From: Symsagittifera roscoffensis
Lineage: Eukaryota > Xenacoelomorpha > Acoela > Convolutidae
Assembly (NCBI RefSeq): GCF_963678635.1
Contig: NC_087068.1
Coordinates: forward strand, 35,037,436 to 35,101,435
DNA: 64,000 nucleotides
Direction of reading: 5' to 3'
Shown: one piece after another, positions 31,644 to 39,799 of the stretch
Position numbering within the stretch: position 1 is the first letter of the stretch
Layout of the letters: each line of letters begins with the position of its first letter
Notes under the pieces: model-generated
Told to the model about the DNA's origin: nothing
The model's database searches: none
Seen by the model: only the letters and a program-made list of their open reading frames with translations
Position numbers and translations under genes: made by a program

Positions 31644-32034
31644 TTTTTCACTTCTGCAAGTTATTGAAAGAATTCCTGAACTCAGGTTCAAGTACATGGG
31701 ATCTTACCCCTCTGATAAAGTACCTCAACTAACAAAATACTCTTTTGCAATTGTTAACTCAGCTCCAAGCAATGATAGAAGGGAGCACTGGATCATGATG
31801 GCTCGACTGGATAAAACTTACTAATTTGCTGATTCTTTGGGTCGGAAAAGAACAACTTATTCCTTTCTAAAAAAAAAGTATCGGCGAATGGTTCCTCGAA
31901 AGCTACAAAAAACTGATAATTTGTGTGGATTTTACGCAATTTATTCAGCATTTCTTCTTTTTAAATTCTACCAGACAAACTTGAATAATATTCATGATGT
32001 GCATGTGTTGAATTTTATAAGTAATTTTATGTAA
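31636..32034 (+). pseudogene. Adenain-type cysteine protease (one TAA)
   Basis: This is the maturation protease of Maverick capsids. The residues are in family order: YMGSYPSDKVPQLTKYSFAI, catalytic His in DRREHWIMMARLD, acidic residue in FADSLGRKR, and Gln plus nucleophile Cys in LQKTDNLCGFYAIYSAFLLF. The usual total length of about 130 codons is kept. A TAA at 31822 separates the His from the Asp region; the frame is otherwise continuous from ATG 31636 to 32034. It is the last gene before the right end of B, a common Maverick position. Confidence 0.85.
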
Positions 32035-32048
32035 ATTTGCAGTTTTTT

Positions 32049-32481
32049 CATTTGTAAGTGTAAATTATTGCGGTAAACTTAATATACAATGCAGTGATTT
32101 ATATACTTTCTTTGAAAATTTAAGCTTTTTTTCTCAAAAAACTCGACTTTTTTCGAAGTTTCAGCATTACTAGGTAACATATTATAGCTACACAACAAGG
32201 ATAAGAAACAATTAGATAACGCACGCCAAAATTTTTCCAAAAAAAAAATTTTTGTCAAAATTTTCCAAATTTTTTCCCAAATTTTTTCCAAAATTTTTCC
32301 CGACACAAAAACTCTTAATACATGGGAAACCTATAACCTATCTTAATACATGGGAAATCTATTCCCTATCTTAATACATAGCATGGAGGACCGGGAAACC
32401 TATAACGTATCTTATACATGGGGTCCTCCATGCTCCCGCCCCCCCCCCCCCCCCCCCACTTCAGCCTCAACATCTACTACT
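32049..32481 (-). repeat. Right terminal inverted repeat of element B (complete tip)
   Basis: This is the reverse of 15543-15911, then stem GGAGGACC (32385-32392) with GGTCCTCC (32422-32429), a C-tract (32437-32457) and the tip CAACATCTACTACT. Read inwards the tip is AGTAGTAGATGTTGAGG, close to the tip of element A. The acc2 5-prime region follows at once. Confidence 0.8.
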
Positions 32482-32517
32482 GCTCAAAATGATCTTTTCA
32501 GTGCAAACAGCAACCTT

Positions 32518-32982
32518 ATGTACTCTGTAGAATTTACACCTGATCTAGTAGAAATCCAAGTGCGAGAAACAGTCTCTGGAGTCTTTCTTGCTCGAATGGA
32601 CATCCCAATCCAAGTCTGGCACATGGTGGAAGTGATGCGAAGGGATTTCAGCGAGCATCATATGATGCAAGTTCCCATCACAGAAAACCAACTTGGAACC
32701 ATGCAAATGATGGCGGAAGTGTCTGAGCATGTAGGAATGAACTACCCCGAGATTCCTGACTCTAGATATGTGGCTCAACCATTCGACGATTTCCTCTTTC
32801 CTTGGGAGGAGGAAGGATCAGTCGAAAACCCCATCACAATAGATGAAGATGAGGGATTCTCAGAAACAATGCCGCCTCAAAACACTCCTCCACAACAACA
32901 ATCAGCAAGGGAACCTCGTCCAGCTCTGCGTTCTATAGAGAACCTCCAGAACTCTTATGCTGCTCGACAGCTCTTTGATTAA
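32518..32982 (+). CDS. Accessory protein acc2, third copy (154 residues)
   Basis: It starts MYSVEFTPDLVEIQVRETV, with MDIPIQVWHMVEVMRRDF, YPEIPDSRYVAQPFDDF and an acidic NPITIDEDEG patch. The linker is Pro/Gln-rich and the C-terminus is AARQLFD. It differs from the first two copies by about 15 percent, mostly in the linker, and is fully open. The tip of element B ends only 37 bases before its ATG, so its original promoter has been replaced. Confidence 0.7.
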   Translation: MYSVEFTPDLVEIQVRETVSGVFLARMDIPIQVWHMVEVMRRDFSEHHMMQVPITENQLGTMQMMAEVSEHVGMNYPEIPDSRYVAQPFDDFLFPWEEEGSVENPITIDEDEGFSETMPPQNTPPQQQSAREPRPALRSIENLQNSYAARQLFD

Positions 32983-33239
32983 ATGTTTTTGTAAATAAAG
33001 GTTGTTTGGTTTTGACTTCGTTTTCTGTAATTAATTTCTTTGATTTCATTTTAGTTATGAGAATAGATGAGAGGTTCAAGGTAAACCATTGAAAAACAAT
33101 TAGAACTTAGTTAAGTGCTCCGAACTCGCACACATGTTAAAAAATTTGATTAATTTTTGCACAGAAATTCGCAAAAACACTAGAAAAACTGTACACAAGT
33201 AAAAAGTTACCTAATCGATATTGCATCTTGTACACACTT

Positions 33240-33620
33240 TTAGCCTTTTGTAGAAAAAATTGAAACACTTTTCGCATTTTGTCGACAAAAGTAAAACCCT
33301 TTTCGCATTTTGTCGAAAAAAAGTAAAACACTTTTCGCATTTTGTAGAAAAAATTGAAACACTTTTCGCATTTTTTCGAAAAAAAATAAAAGACTTTTCG
33401 CATTTTGTCGAAAAAATTGAAACATCTTTAGCATTTTATCGAAAAAGTAAAACACTTTTCGCATTTTGTCGAAAAAAGTGAAACATTTTTCGCATTTGTA
33501 GTGAAAAAGTGAAACACATTTCGCGTCTTGTTAAAAAAAAGTAAAACACTATTCGCATCTTCTCAAAAAAGTTGAAACACTTTTCGCATTATGTCAAAAA
33601 AATTGAAACACTTTATTCAA
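33240..33620. repeat. 28-30-base minisatellite (cacttttcgcattttgtcg), about 12 units
   Basis: Units read gaaacacttttcgcattttg followed by tcgaaaaa, with small changes. Open frames on both strands across it (for example a Lys-Val-Phe-Tyr-Phe-Phe repeat on the minus strand) are by-products of the repeat. Copied at 35625-36000. Confidence 0.8.
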
Positions 33621-33788
33621 CTTGTTAAAAAAAATGAAATAATTTTTGCCATTTTTTGAAAATCAAAAGAAATATTACATCTTTCTTACATGTTTGAAAA
33701 ATTTTTTGCAAATGTTTTTGACAACGGTGATTTTTTTTCGGTAATTAATGGTAACTTTATAAACATATGAGAGAAAATAGATGGAATA

Positions 33789-34340
33789 TCAGAAGTTTTT
33801 TATTGAAAAATTGATATAATTACTATTTACAAATCCATAACCATCAATAAAACAGTCAATTATTTTTAACAAATCATGTTCATATTTTGAAATTTGTACT
33901 TTACGAATTCTGTCTAAAAATGCTGAGCCAAGAGTTTGCGTAGATGCAAGTTTGTGATTAGAACTTAGATAATGTTTATTGAACTTTTTGCGAACAAGTC
34001 GTTTCCTTGATACGCTTGGTGTTTTCTCTGCTCCTTTCCATCGTAAAATATGCTGCACTCCACAACTAAGCTGATTGAAGACTTCCCCACTTGATTTGAC
34101 AATACTCGAAAAGAATCTGTGTTTGTACAAAGTGTAAAGACAATCGATTTCTTGATATATGTATTGATATTTGTCTAATCTCTGAAGAGTTTGGCTAAGG
34201 GAAGTTCCAATTAAAATTATATGAAATTTGCAATTTCCCAAGGAACAGAAAGAATCGTGAGTAGAAGACGCAATAATCTTCGGTTACTATGTATTTTTCG
34301 TAAAAATCGTTGGAATCAGAAATAAACAATGATTTACCAT
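33789..34340 (-). pseudogene. Accessory protein acc3, copy R1 (N-terminus cut)
   Basis: The open part 34241-33789 has ENCKFH-like GNCKFHIILIGTSLSQTLQR, FFSSIVKSSGEVFNQLSCGV, HKLASTQTLGSAFLDRIRKV and KIIDCFIDGYGFVNSNYINF. Upstream (to about 34340) lie SNDFYEKYIVTEDYC-like residues in another frame, then the sequence is cut at a duplication junction and continues as repeat. The C-terminal half is conserved with the other three copies. Unknown function. Confidence 0.6.
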
Positions 34341-34892
34341 TATAATTTATAACCACTAAAAAACTTGCATCTAACACAAAAATTTGTTGAAAATTTTTGC
34401 ACACTTGTTGAAAAAACCAAAATAGTTTTTGCATCTTGTAAAAAAGTTTAATTAAATTTTTGCAAGCGTGTTGAAAAAATCAAACCAAAATTTGCATCTT
34501 GCAAAAAAAACTCTGAGGTTCGAAGTTTTTCGAAGTTTCAGCATTACTAGGTAACATATTATAGCTACACAACAAGGATAAGAAACAATTAGATAACGCA
34601 CGCAAAAATTTTTCCAAAAAAAATTTTTGTCAAAATTTTCCAAATTTTTTCCCAAATTTTTTCCAAAATTTTTCCCGACACAAAAACTCTTAATAGATGG
34701 GAAACCTATAACCTATCTTAATACATGGGAAATCTATTCCCTATCTTAATACATAGCATGGAGGACCGGGAAACCTATAACGTATCTTATACATGGGGTC
34801 CTCCATGCTCCCCCCCCCCCCTCCCCCCCCCCACTTCAGCCTCAACATCTACTACTGCTCAAAATGATCTTTTCAGTGCAAACAGCAACCTT

Positions 34893-35359
34893 ATGTACTC
34901 TGTGTAGAATTTACACCTGATCTAGTACAAATCCAAGTGCGAGAAACAGTCTCTGGAGTCTTTCTTGCTCGAATGGACATCCCAATCCAAGTCTGGCACA
35001 TGGTGGAAGTGATGCGAAGGGATTTCAGCGAGCATCATATGATGCAAGTTCCCATCACAGAAAACCAACTTGGAACCATGCAAATGATGGCGGAAGTGTC
35101 TGAGCATGTAGGAATGAACTACCCCGAGATTCCTGACTCTAGATATGTGGCTCAACCATTCGACGATTTCCTCTTTCCTTGGGAGGAGGAAGGATCAGTC
35201 GAAAACCCCATCACAATAGATGAAGATGGGGGATTCTCAGAAACAATGCCGCCTCAGAACACTCCTCCACAACAACAATCAGCAAGGGAACCTCGTCCAG
35301 CTCTGCGTTCTATAGAGAACCTCCAGAACTCTTATGCTGCTCGACAGCTCTTTGATTAA
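34893..35359 (+). pseudogene. Accessory protein acc2, fourth copy (start frameshifted)
   Basis: Nearly identical to the third copy, but two extra bases (tg) just after the MYSV start put a TAG in frame at codon 5. The rest, from EFTPD-like residues through QIQVRETVSGVFLARMDIPI to AARQLFD, is open. A later start inside is possible but would lose the first conserved residues. Confidence 0.65.
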
Positions 35360-35624
35360 ATGTTTTTGTAAATAAAGGTTGTTTGGTTATGACTTCGTTT
35401 TCTGTAATTAATTTCTTTAATTTCATTTTAGTTATGAGAATAGATGAGAGGTTCAAGGTAAACCATTGAAAAACAATTAGAACTTAGTTAAGTGCTCCGA
35501 ACTCGCACAGATGTTAAAAAATTTGATTAATTTTTGCACAAAAATTCGGAAAAACACTAAAAAAACTGTACACAAGTAAAAAGTTACCTAATCGATATTG
35601 CATCTGGTACACACTTTCAGCCTT

Positions 35625-36000
35625 TTGTAGAAAAAATTGAAACACTTTTCGCATTTTGTCGAAAAAAAGTAAAACATTTATCGCATTTTGTCGGAAAAAG
35701 TAAAACACTTTTCGCATTTTGTCGAAAAAATTGAAACAATTTTCGCATTTTATCGAAAAAAGTAAAACACTTTTCGCATTTTGTCGAAAAAATTGAAACA
35801 CTTTTCGCATTTTATCGAAAAAAGTAAAACACTTTTCGCATTTTGTCGAAAAAAGTGAAACATTTTTTGCACTTGTAGTGAAAAAGTGAAACACTTTTCG
35901 CATCTTGTTAAAAAAACTAAAACACTTTTCGCATCTTCTCAAAAAAGTTGAAACACTTTTCGCATTATGTCAAAAAAATTGAAACACTTTATTCAACTTG
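35625..36000. repeat. 28-30-base minisatellite, second array
   Basis: Copy of 33240-33620 with a slightly different number and order of units. Confidence 0.75.
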
Positions 36001-36179
36001 TTAAAAAAATTGAAATGTTTTTTGCAATTTTTTGAAAATCAAAAGAAATATTATATCTTTCTTACATGTTTGAAAAAATTTTTGCAAATGTTTTTGACAA
36101 CGGTGATTTTTTAACGGTAATTAATGGTAACTTTGTAAAGATATGAGAGAAAATAGATGGAATATCAGAAGTTTTTTTA

Positions 36180-36760
36180 TTAAAAAATTGACATAATCAC
36201 TATTTACAAATCCATAACCATCAATAAAACAGTCAATTATTTTTAACAAATCATGTTCATATTTTGAGTTTTGTACTTTACGAAATCTGTCTTAAAATGC
36301 TGAGCCAAGAGTTTGCGTAGATGCAAGTTTTTGATTAGAACTTAGATAATGTTTTTGAACTTTTTGCGAACAAGTCGTTTCCTTGATACGCTTGGTGTTT
36401 TTTCTGCTCCTTTCCATCGTAAAATAAGCTGCACTCCACAACTAAGCTGATTGAAGACTTCCCCACTTGATTTGACAATACTCGAAAAGAATCTGTGCTT
36501 GTACAAAGTGTAAATACAATCAATTTCTTGATATATGTTTTGATATTTGTCTAATCTCTGAAGAATTTGGCTAAGAGAAGTTCCAATTAAAATTATATGA
36601 AATTTGAAATTTCCTAAGGAACAGAAAGAATCGTGAGTAGAGACGCAATAATCTTAGGTTACTATGTATTTTTCGTAAAAATCGTTGGAAACAGAAATAA
36701 ACAATGATTTACTATTATAATCTGAATAAAAGCTGGGAGGAGCTTGACACATAGCGGCTG
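36180..36760 (-). pseudogene. Accessory protein acc3, copy R2
   Basis: This has the most complete N-terminus after the B copy: FYSDYNSKSLFISVSNDFYE, then in further frames KFHIILIGTSLSQILQR, KLASTQTLGS and CFIDGYGFVNSD. Several indels are present (for example near 36293 and 36345). It is divergent to acc4 across the CArG promoter, as in element B. Confidence 0.55.
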
Positions 36761-36799
36761 CCATTGGGAAAAAGGATTTTTTTGCAGAAAACGTTGGAG

Positions 36800-36970
36800 T
36801 TATATAGTAGTAGTAACGCCTACGCAGCTTCCATATAGGGAAATCCATCCATATTTGGTACTACTTCCATCTATGGAAATGGCGATGACTCATACTGCTT
36901 ACTTCCATTTTCATTTAATCTCAAAGTCATTTCTCTCATTTCTCCTCATCTGATCAGTTTGTTCTTCGAA
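36800..36970. promoter_or_regulatory. Divergent acc3/acc4 promoter, element A copy, with CArG box
   Basis: CCATATTTGG (36849-36858) is perfect. CCATATAGGG (36831-36840) and CCATCTATGG (about 36867) are near matches. The cgcctacgcagc word matches the other accessory promoters. Confidence 0.5.
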
Positions 36971-37509
36971 ATGTCCTCGAGAAAAGTTGATAGTTCAAAC
37001 TATATTGAATTTTCAAAAAATCAAAAAAGAATTGGGAGATTTGTTTGGTTCCACAAAACCTACAAGGGAAAAATATGCTTGGAACCGTGCTTTCAACTAT
37101 TAAAAAAAATGATTTGGGACAATTTGAAAAGTCTCAACAAGTCTATCTTAGTGAAAAAAAAGGCGAAGCAATATCCGCAATACGGAATACTGTTATTCAC
37201 GATGCTGAAAATCTTGGACTCGTACCTATATATGAAGCCAAATCTGGCAGAGAATCAACTATGGATCAGGAGCTCGACCTCTGTAATAGAGTATATGAAA
37301 TAGCAACGTACAACATGAGGAGGGTGTGTGTCACAATCAAGAAGTACAACGTGAGCAAGCCACCCTACATTCAGATTCGACTCTTCACTGCAAAGGAAAA
37401 TGAAGACTTGAAGCAAGTTGCATATGTCAACTATACTTTGAATGAATTCAAAGAACTGTCCCAAATATTGGGAGACTTTATGTTTGTTGATAATTGTAAA
37501 CCTCAGTAA
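36971..37509 (+). CDS. Accessory protein acc4 with PC4-like C-terminus, element A copy (-1 shift at A8)
   Basis: Apart from one -1 break it is open over its whole length (539 bases; 180 codons including the stop if the shift is made). The first part is MSSRKVDSSNYIEFSKNQ, RIGRFVWFHKTYKGKI, LEPCFQLLKK. The second part is KNDLGQFEKSQQVYLSEKKG, IRNTVIHDAENLGLVPIYEA, then RRVCVTIKKYNVSKPPYIQI and YVNYTLNEFKELSQIL. The break is at A AAA AAA (37102-37108) in the zero-frame phase required for -1 slippage, the same place as in the diverged B copy. The C-terminus resembles PC4/Sub1 coactivators, a moderate call. Confidence 0.5.
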
Positions 37510-38000
37510 AGCTTTGTGATGTTTTGCATGATTGGTAATTGAGATATTATTTTTTCTCACTAAAGTGTATATTTAGAGCTATAATATCTGAGGAAAAGTC
37601 AGACAAAACATACAATTTAATCAAAATTGACATAAAACACTAAACAATTATGAAATGATTTTCCAGTATTTGCTTATGAAATTACAGATAAATTTATTTA
37701 ATAACTGTTTTCATCAAAATTTAGCTAAATTTTGCCTCAATTAACAAAAATTACAAACCAGAATGTATACTTAGTTGAAAATATTATCATTATTTTTTTA
37801 GATTTTTTGATTTTCATTGGTTGTTTTCAATTTTTTTCTGCCTTAATTTGAGGTTTTTATTGGGTACATGAATTTCCTTGGAACTAATTAGACTCTAACT
37901 AATTAAAAAAATATTTGGGATGACTGTTACTACAAAATACTTTAAAAATGATAAAACAATTCGAGTTTTTTAAGTTTCTTCATATATTTCAGTAAGAAAA
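37510..38000. other. Intergenic, no gene seen
   Basis: AT-rich sequence. A TATATTTCAG acceptor-like word ends at 37991, ten bases before the acc5 ATG, so an untranslated 5-prime exon may lie here. Confidence 0.5.
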
Positions 38001-38558
38001 ATGTTTCCATCAAAAGTGTGTTCAATGCCTGAATTGAACATTTATCAGATTTTTAAATTGAACTACAAAAAACTACAAGAGTGGTGGACAGATGAAGTTG
38101 ATGGAGATTGTATTAGTTTTAATTTGTATAGAAACACAGAAAGTTCAATTGTTTTGTTAAAAAGATGGAGAGGAGATTACAAAAAAGAAGAGTACTGTCA
38201 GATTTATCAACAATGTTTTTATTTAGAAGAGTTGACTCAGATTGGGTGGTCGATAGGTAAAAAACAAAACAATGAAAGAGCCTATGAAACAAAAATTAGA
38301 GATAAGGAACATCAATTCGATTACTGTTTTGAATTTGATACAAATACAAAATCCAGATTTGTCAGAATATCTTTTGATCGTTTATCCAAATTTAATAGAC
38401 TTCCGGTTGTTTATACTACAATATACCGAAAAGAAAACGATAAAAACGTATATTTTGGTAATTTCTTTTTTCACTGGTTAGAAATAGAACAAATCGAAAA
38501 AATTTTGATCGAAATTTTAAAATTTGAATTGAATATCGAAAAAAACAATATAAACTAG
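38001..38558 (+). CDS. Accessory protein acc5 (185 residues), intact
   Basis: It starts MFPSKVCSMPELNIYQIFKL. The middle has LQEWWTDEVDGDCISFNLYR, VLLKRWRGDYKKEEYC and FYLEELTQIGWSIGKK. The end is FEFDTNTKSRFVRISFDRLS, YFGNFFFHWLEIEQIEKILI. Many aromatic residues, no membrane span or signal peptide. The alternation of strands and the last helix weakly recall the PC4-like end of acc4, but I would not assign it. Its last 64 bases lie inside the right TIR; a matching stub is at the inner edge of the left TIR (about 12490-12560). It is the only accessory gene found once, and it is undamaged. Confidence 0.6.
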   Translation: MFPSKVCSMPELNIYQIFKLNYKKLQEWWTDEVDGDCISFNLYRNTESSIVLLKRWRGDYKKEEYCQIYQQCFYLEELTQIGWSIGKKQNNERAYETKIRDKEHQFDYCFEFDTNTKSRFVRISFDRLSKFNRLPVVYTTIYRKENDKNVYFGNFFFHWLEIEQIEKILIEILKFELNIEKNNIN

Positions 38559-38689
38559 ACAAGAAATCTCATTTATCCCACTAGGGTATCAAACTTCAAA
38601 TCTTAGTTATGTTATTTATTGATTAGGAAGTTTCATAAACATAGTCTGGTTCTGATCTAAAAAGTTTTTTAAAATCTGTGATTACTTCA

Positions 38690-39070
38690 TTCTGATTGGT
38701 TATTAACACAAACAATGTCTGTGAAAGTATCCTCAAAATCTGCAAATTTTAAAGAAATTGTGGAAAAATTCATGAGAAGAAGAGCTCAACTCTGATTGGT
38801 TGACATTAAATTTCTTGAAAATTTCATGACTTTTGAAGCTCAATTCTGATAGGTTGACATTGAATTTCATGAAAATTACATGACTTTTGAAGCTCAATTC
38901 TGAGTGGTGGACATTGAATTTGTCGAAAATTGCACGACTTTTGAAGCTCAATTCTGATTGGTGGACATTGAATTTGTCGAAAATCACATGACTATTGAAG
39001 CTCAATTCTGATTGGTTGATACCAGAAAAGATAAAAGTTTCCTTGTAATTAATGCTCGATTCTGATTGGT
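38690..39070 (+). promoter_or_regulatory. CCAAT-box array upstream of the right TIR zinc-finger gene
   Basis: Inverse words gaagctcaattctgattggt recur every 50-57 bases (about 38690, 38793, 38848, 38901, 38957, 39008 and 39060, some degenerate). It is the mirror copy of 12020-12360 with one more unit. Confidence 0.6.
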
Positions 39071-39266
39071 TGATACCTTTAAAAATTCCATGGTTAGATT
39101 GGATGATTTTTATTTCAGCTAGGCTAAATAGCATATCCATTCTGATTTTCTTTCTCGTTAAAAACAATTGGTTAATAAGTTTGCTGTTTTTATTTACTTT
39201 TATTCATTTTTTGAGGCTATTCAACTCACATTTTAAATCTCCAATTTAATTTTTCATTACTTTGAG

Positions 39267-39744
39267 ATGCCTCTACTCAATAGAAACGAAATAGTTGCAT
39301 GTCTTGAATGTGGCAGGGAATACACTCACAAAGATGCATCAAGACATCGTAGAACATGTGGTGTTTTGAAGTGTTCTAACTGTAATTTTTTTTTTATAGC
39401 AGCGATGAACTCGCTAATCATTTCAAGAAGAAGCACTCTCAGCATAATATTAAATTATGTGCTCAGCAGACTCCAAACACATTTCAGGAGAAGGTACAAT
39501 TTTTAAGTTTTTTTTTGAAAAACTTAGAAAATACAATGGTTTTTAGTTTTTACTGAATCTGAAAAGTCTCCGCAATTGTAACAAATCTATCAGTAATTAT
39601 ACAGTGTTTTCATTACATTACCTGAATTGTTATTTATTTTTTCATTCAAAGGTTTTGATTGATGTTAAAGACAGCAAACATCGAGTTCAAATCGTCGTGA
39701 AGCTTTCCATGGAACTCGGTCCGAAAACTTTTAATCAACAGTAA
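39267..39744 (+). pseudogene. TIR zinc-finger protein, right copy (1-nt deletion)
   Basis: It starts MPLLNRNEIVACLECGREYT. Exon 1 would end at 39493 (GTACAA) and exon 2 runs 39652-39744, but exon 1 is one base shorter than the left copy. After CSNCNF the sequence has a T-run in place of the TATACT of the left copy, which shifts the frame inside the second finger. Splice sites and exon 2 are kept. The left copy at 11323-11803 is intact, so TIR homogenisation has not repaired this one. Confidence 0.7.
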
Positions 39745-39799
39745 AAACTCCCTTGGTTGCAAGCTTGTGGAGACTTTGTTGTGATAAATTTGTAGTAAA

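Larger units (their letters stand above)
15543..32481. mobile_element. Maverick/Polinton element B (nested, carries the core genes)
   Basis: This is a full-length Maverick body of about 16.9 kb with its own inverted ends. The right tip is complete: C-tract, then CAACATCTACTACT at 32481. The left tip lacks about 49 bases and is joined at CAT to the accessory sequence of A. Gene order is the usual one, with zinc-finger PolB reading to the left end and accessory plus core genes reading right to the protease next to the right end. B separates a TM52 copy (left) from an acc2 copy (right) that are neighbours in the uninterrupted modules, so it inserted into A's accessory module. Nearly all core genes have stops or indels. 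Confidence 0.8.
34350..36720. repeat. Tandem copy (about 2375 bp) of B right end + acc2 + minisatellite + acc3
   Basis: This repeats the order of 32110-34340: partial B terminus with stem (34760-34767 and 34797-34804), C-tract, tip at 34856, acc2, the 28-base minisatellite and acc3. Offsets are 2375 bases at both the stem and the tip. The two copies are about 97 percent alike by eye. The new junction (34350-34520) contains the TTTTTGCA repeat. Confidence 0.8.

Noticed and set aside
33137-33481. Lys-Val-Phe-Tyr-Phe-Phe repeat proteins on both strands (also 35514-35942)
   Set aside because: They arise from the 28-30-base minisatellite; unit changes shift the frame freely and no domain is recognisable.
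33240-36000. CRISPR-like spaced repeat
   Set aside because: Units are directly adjacent without unique spacers, and the setting is eukaryotic.
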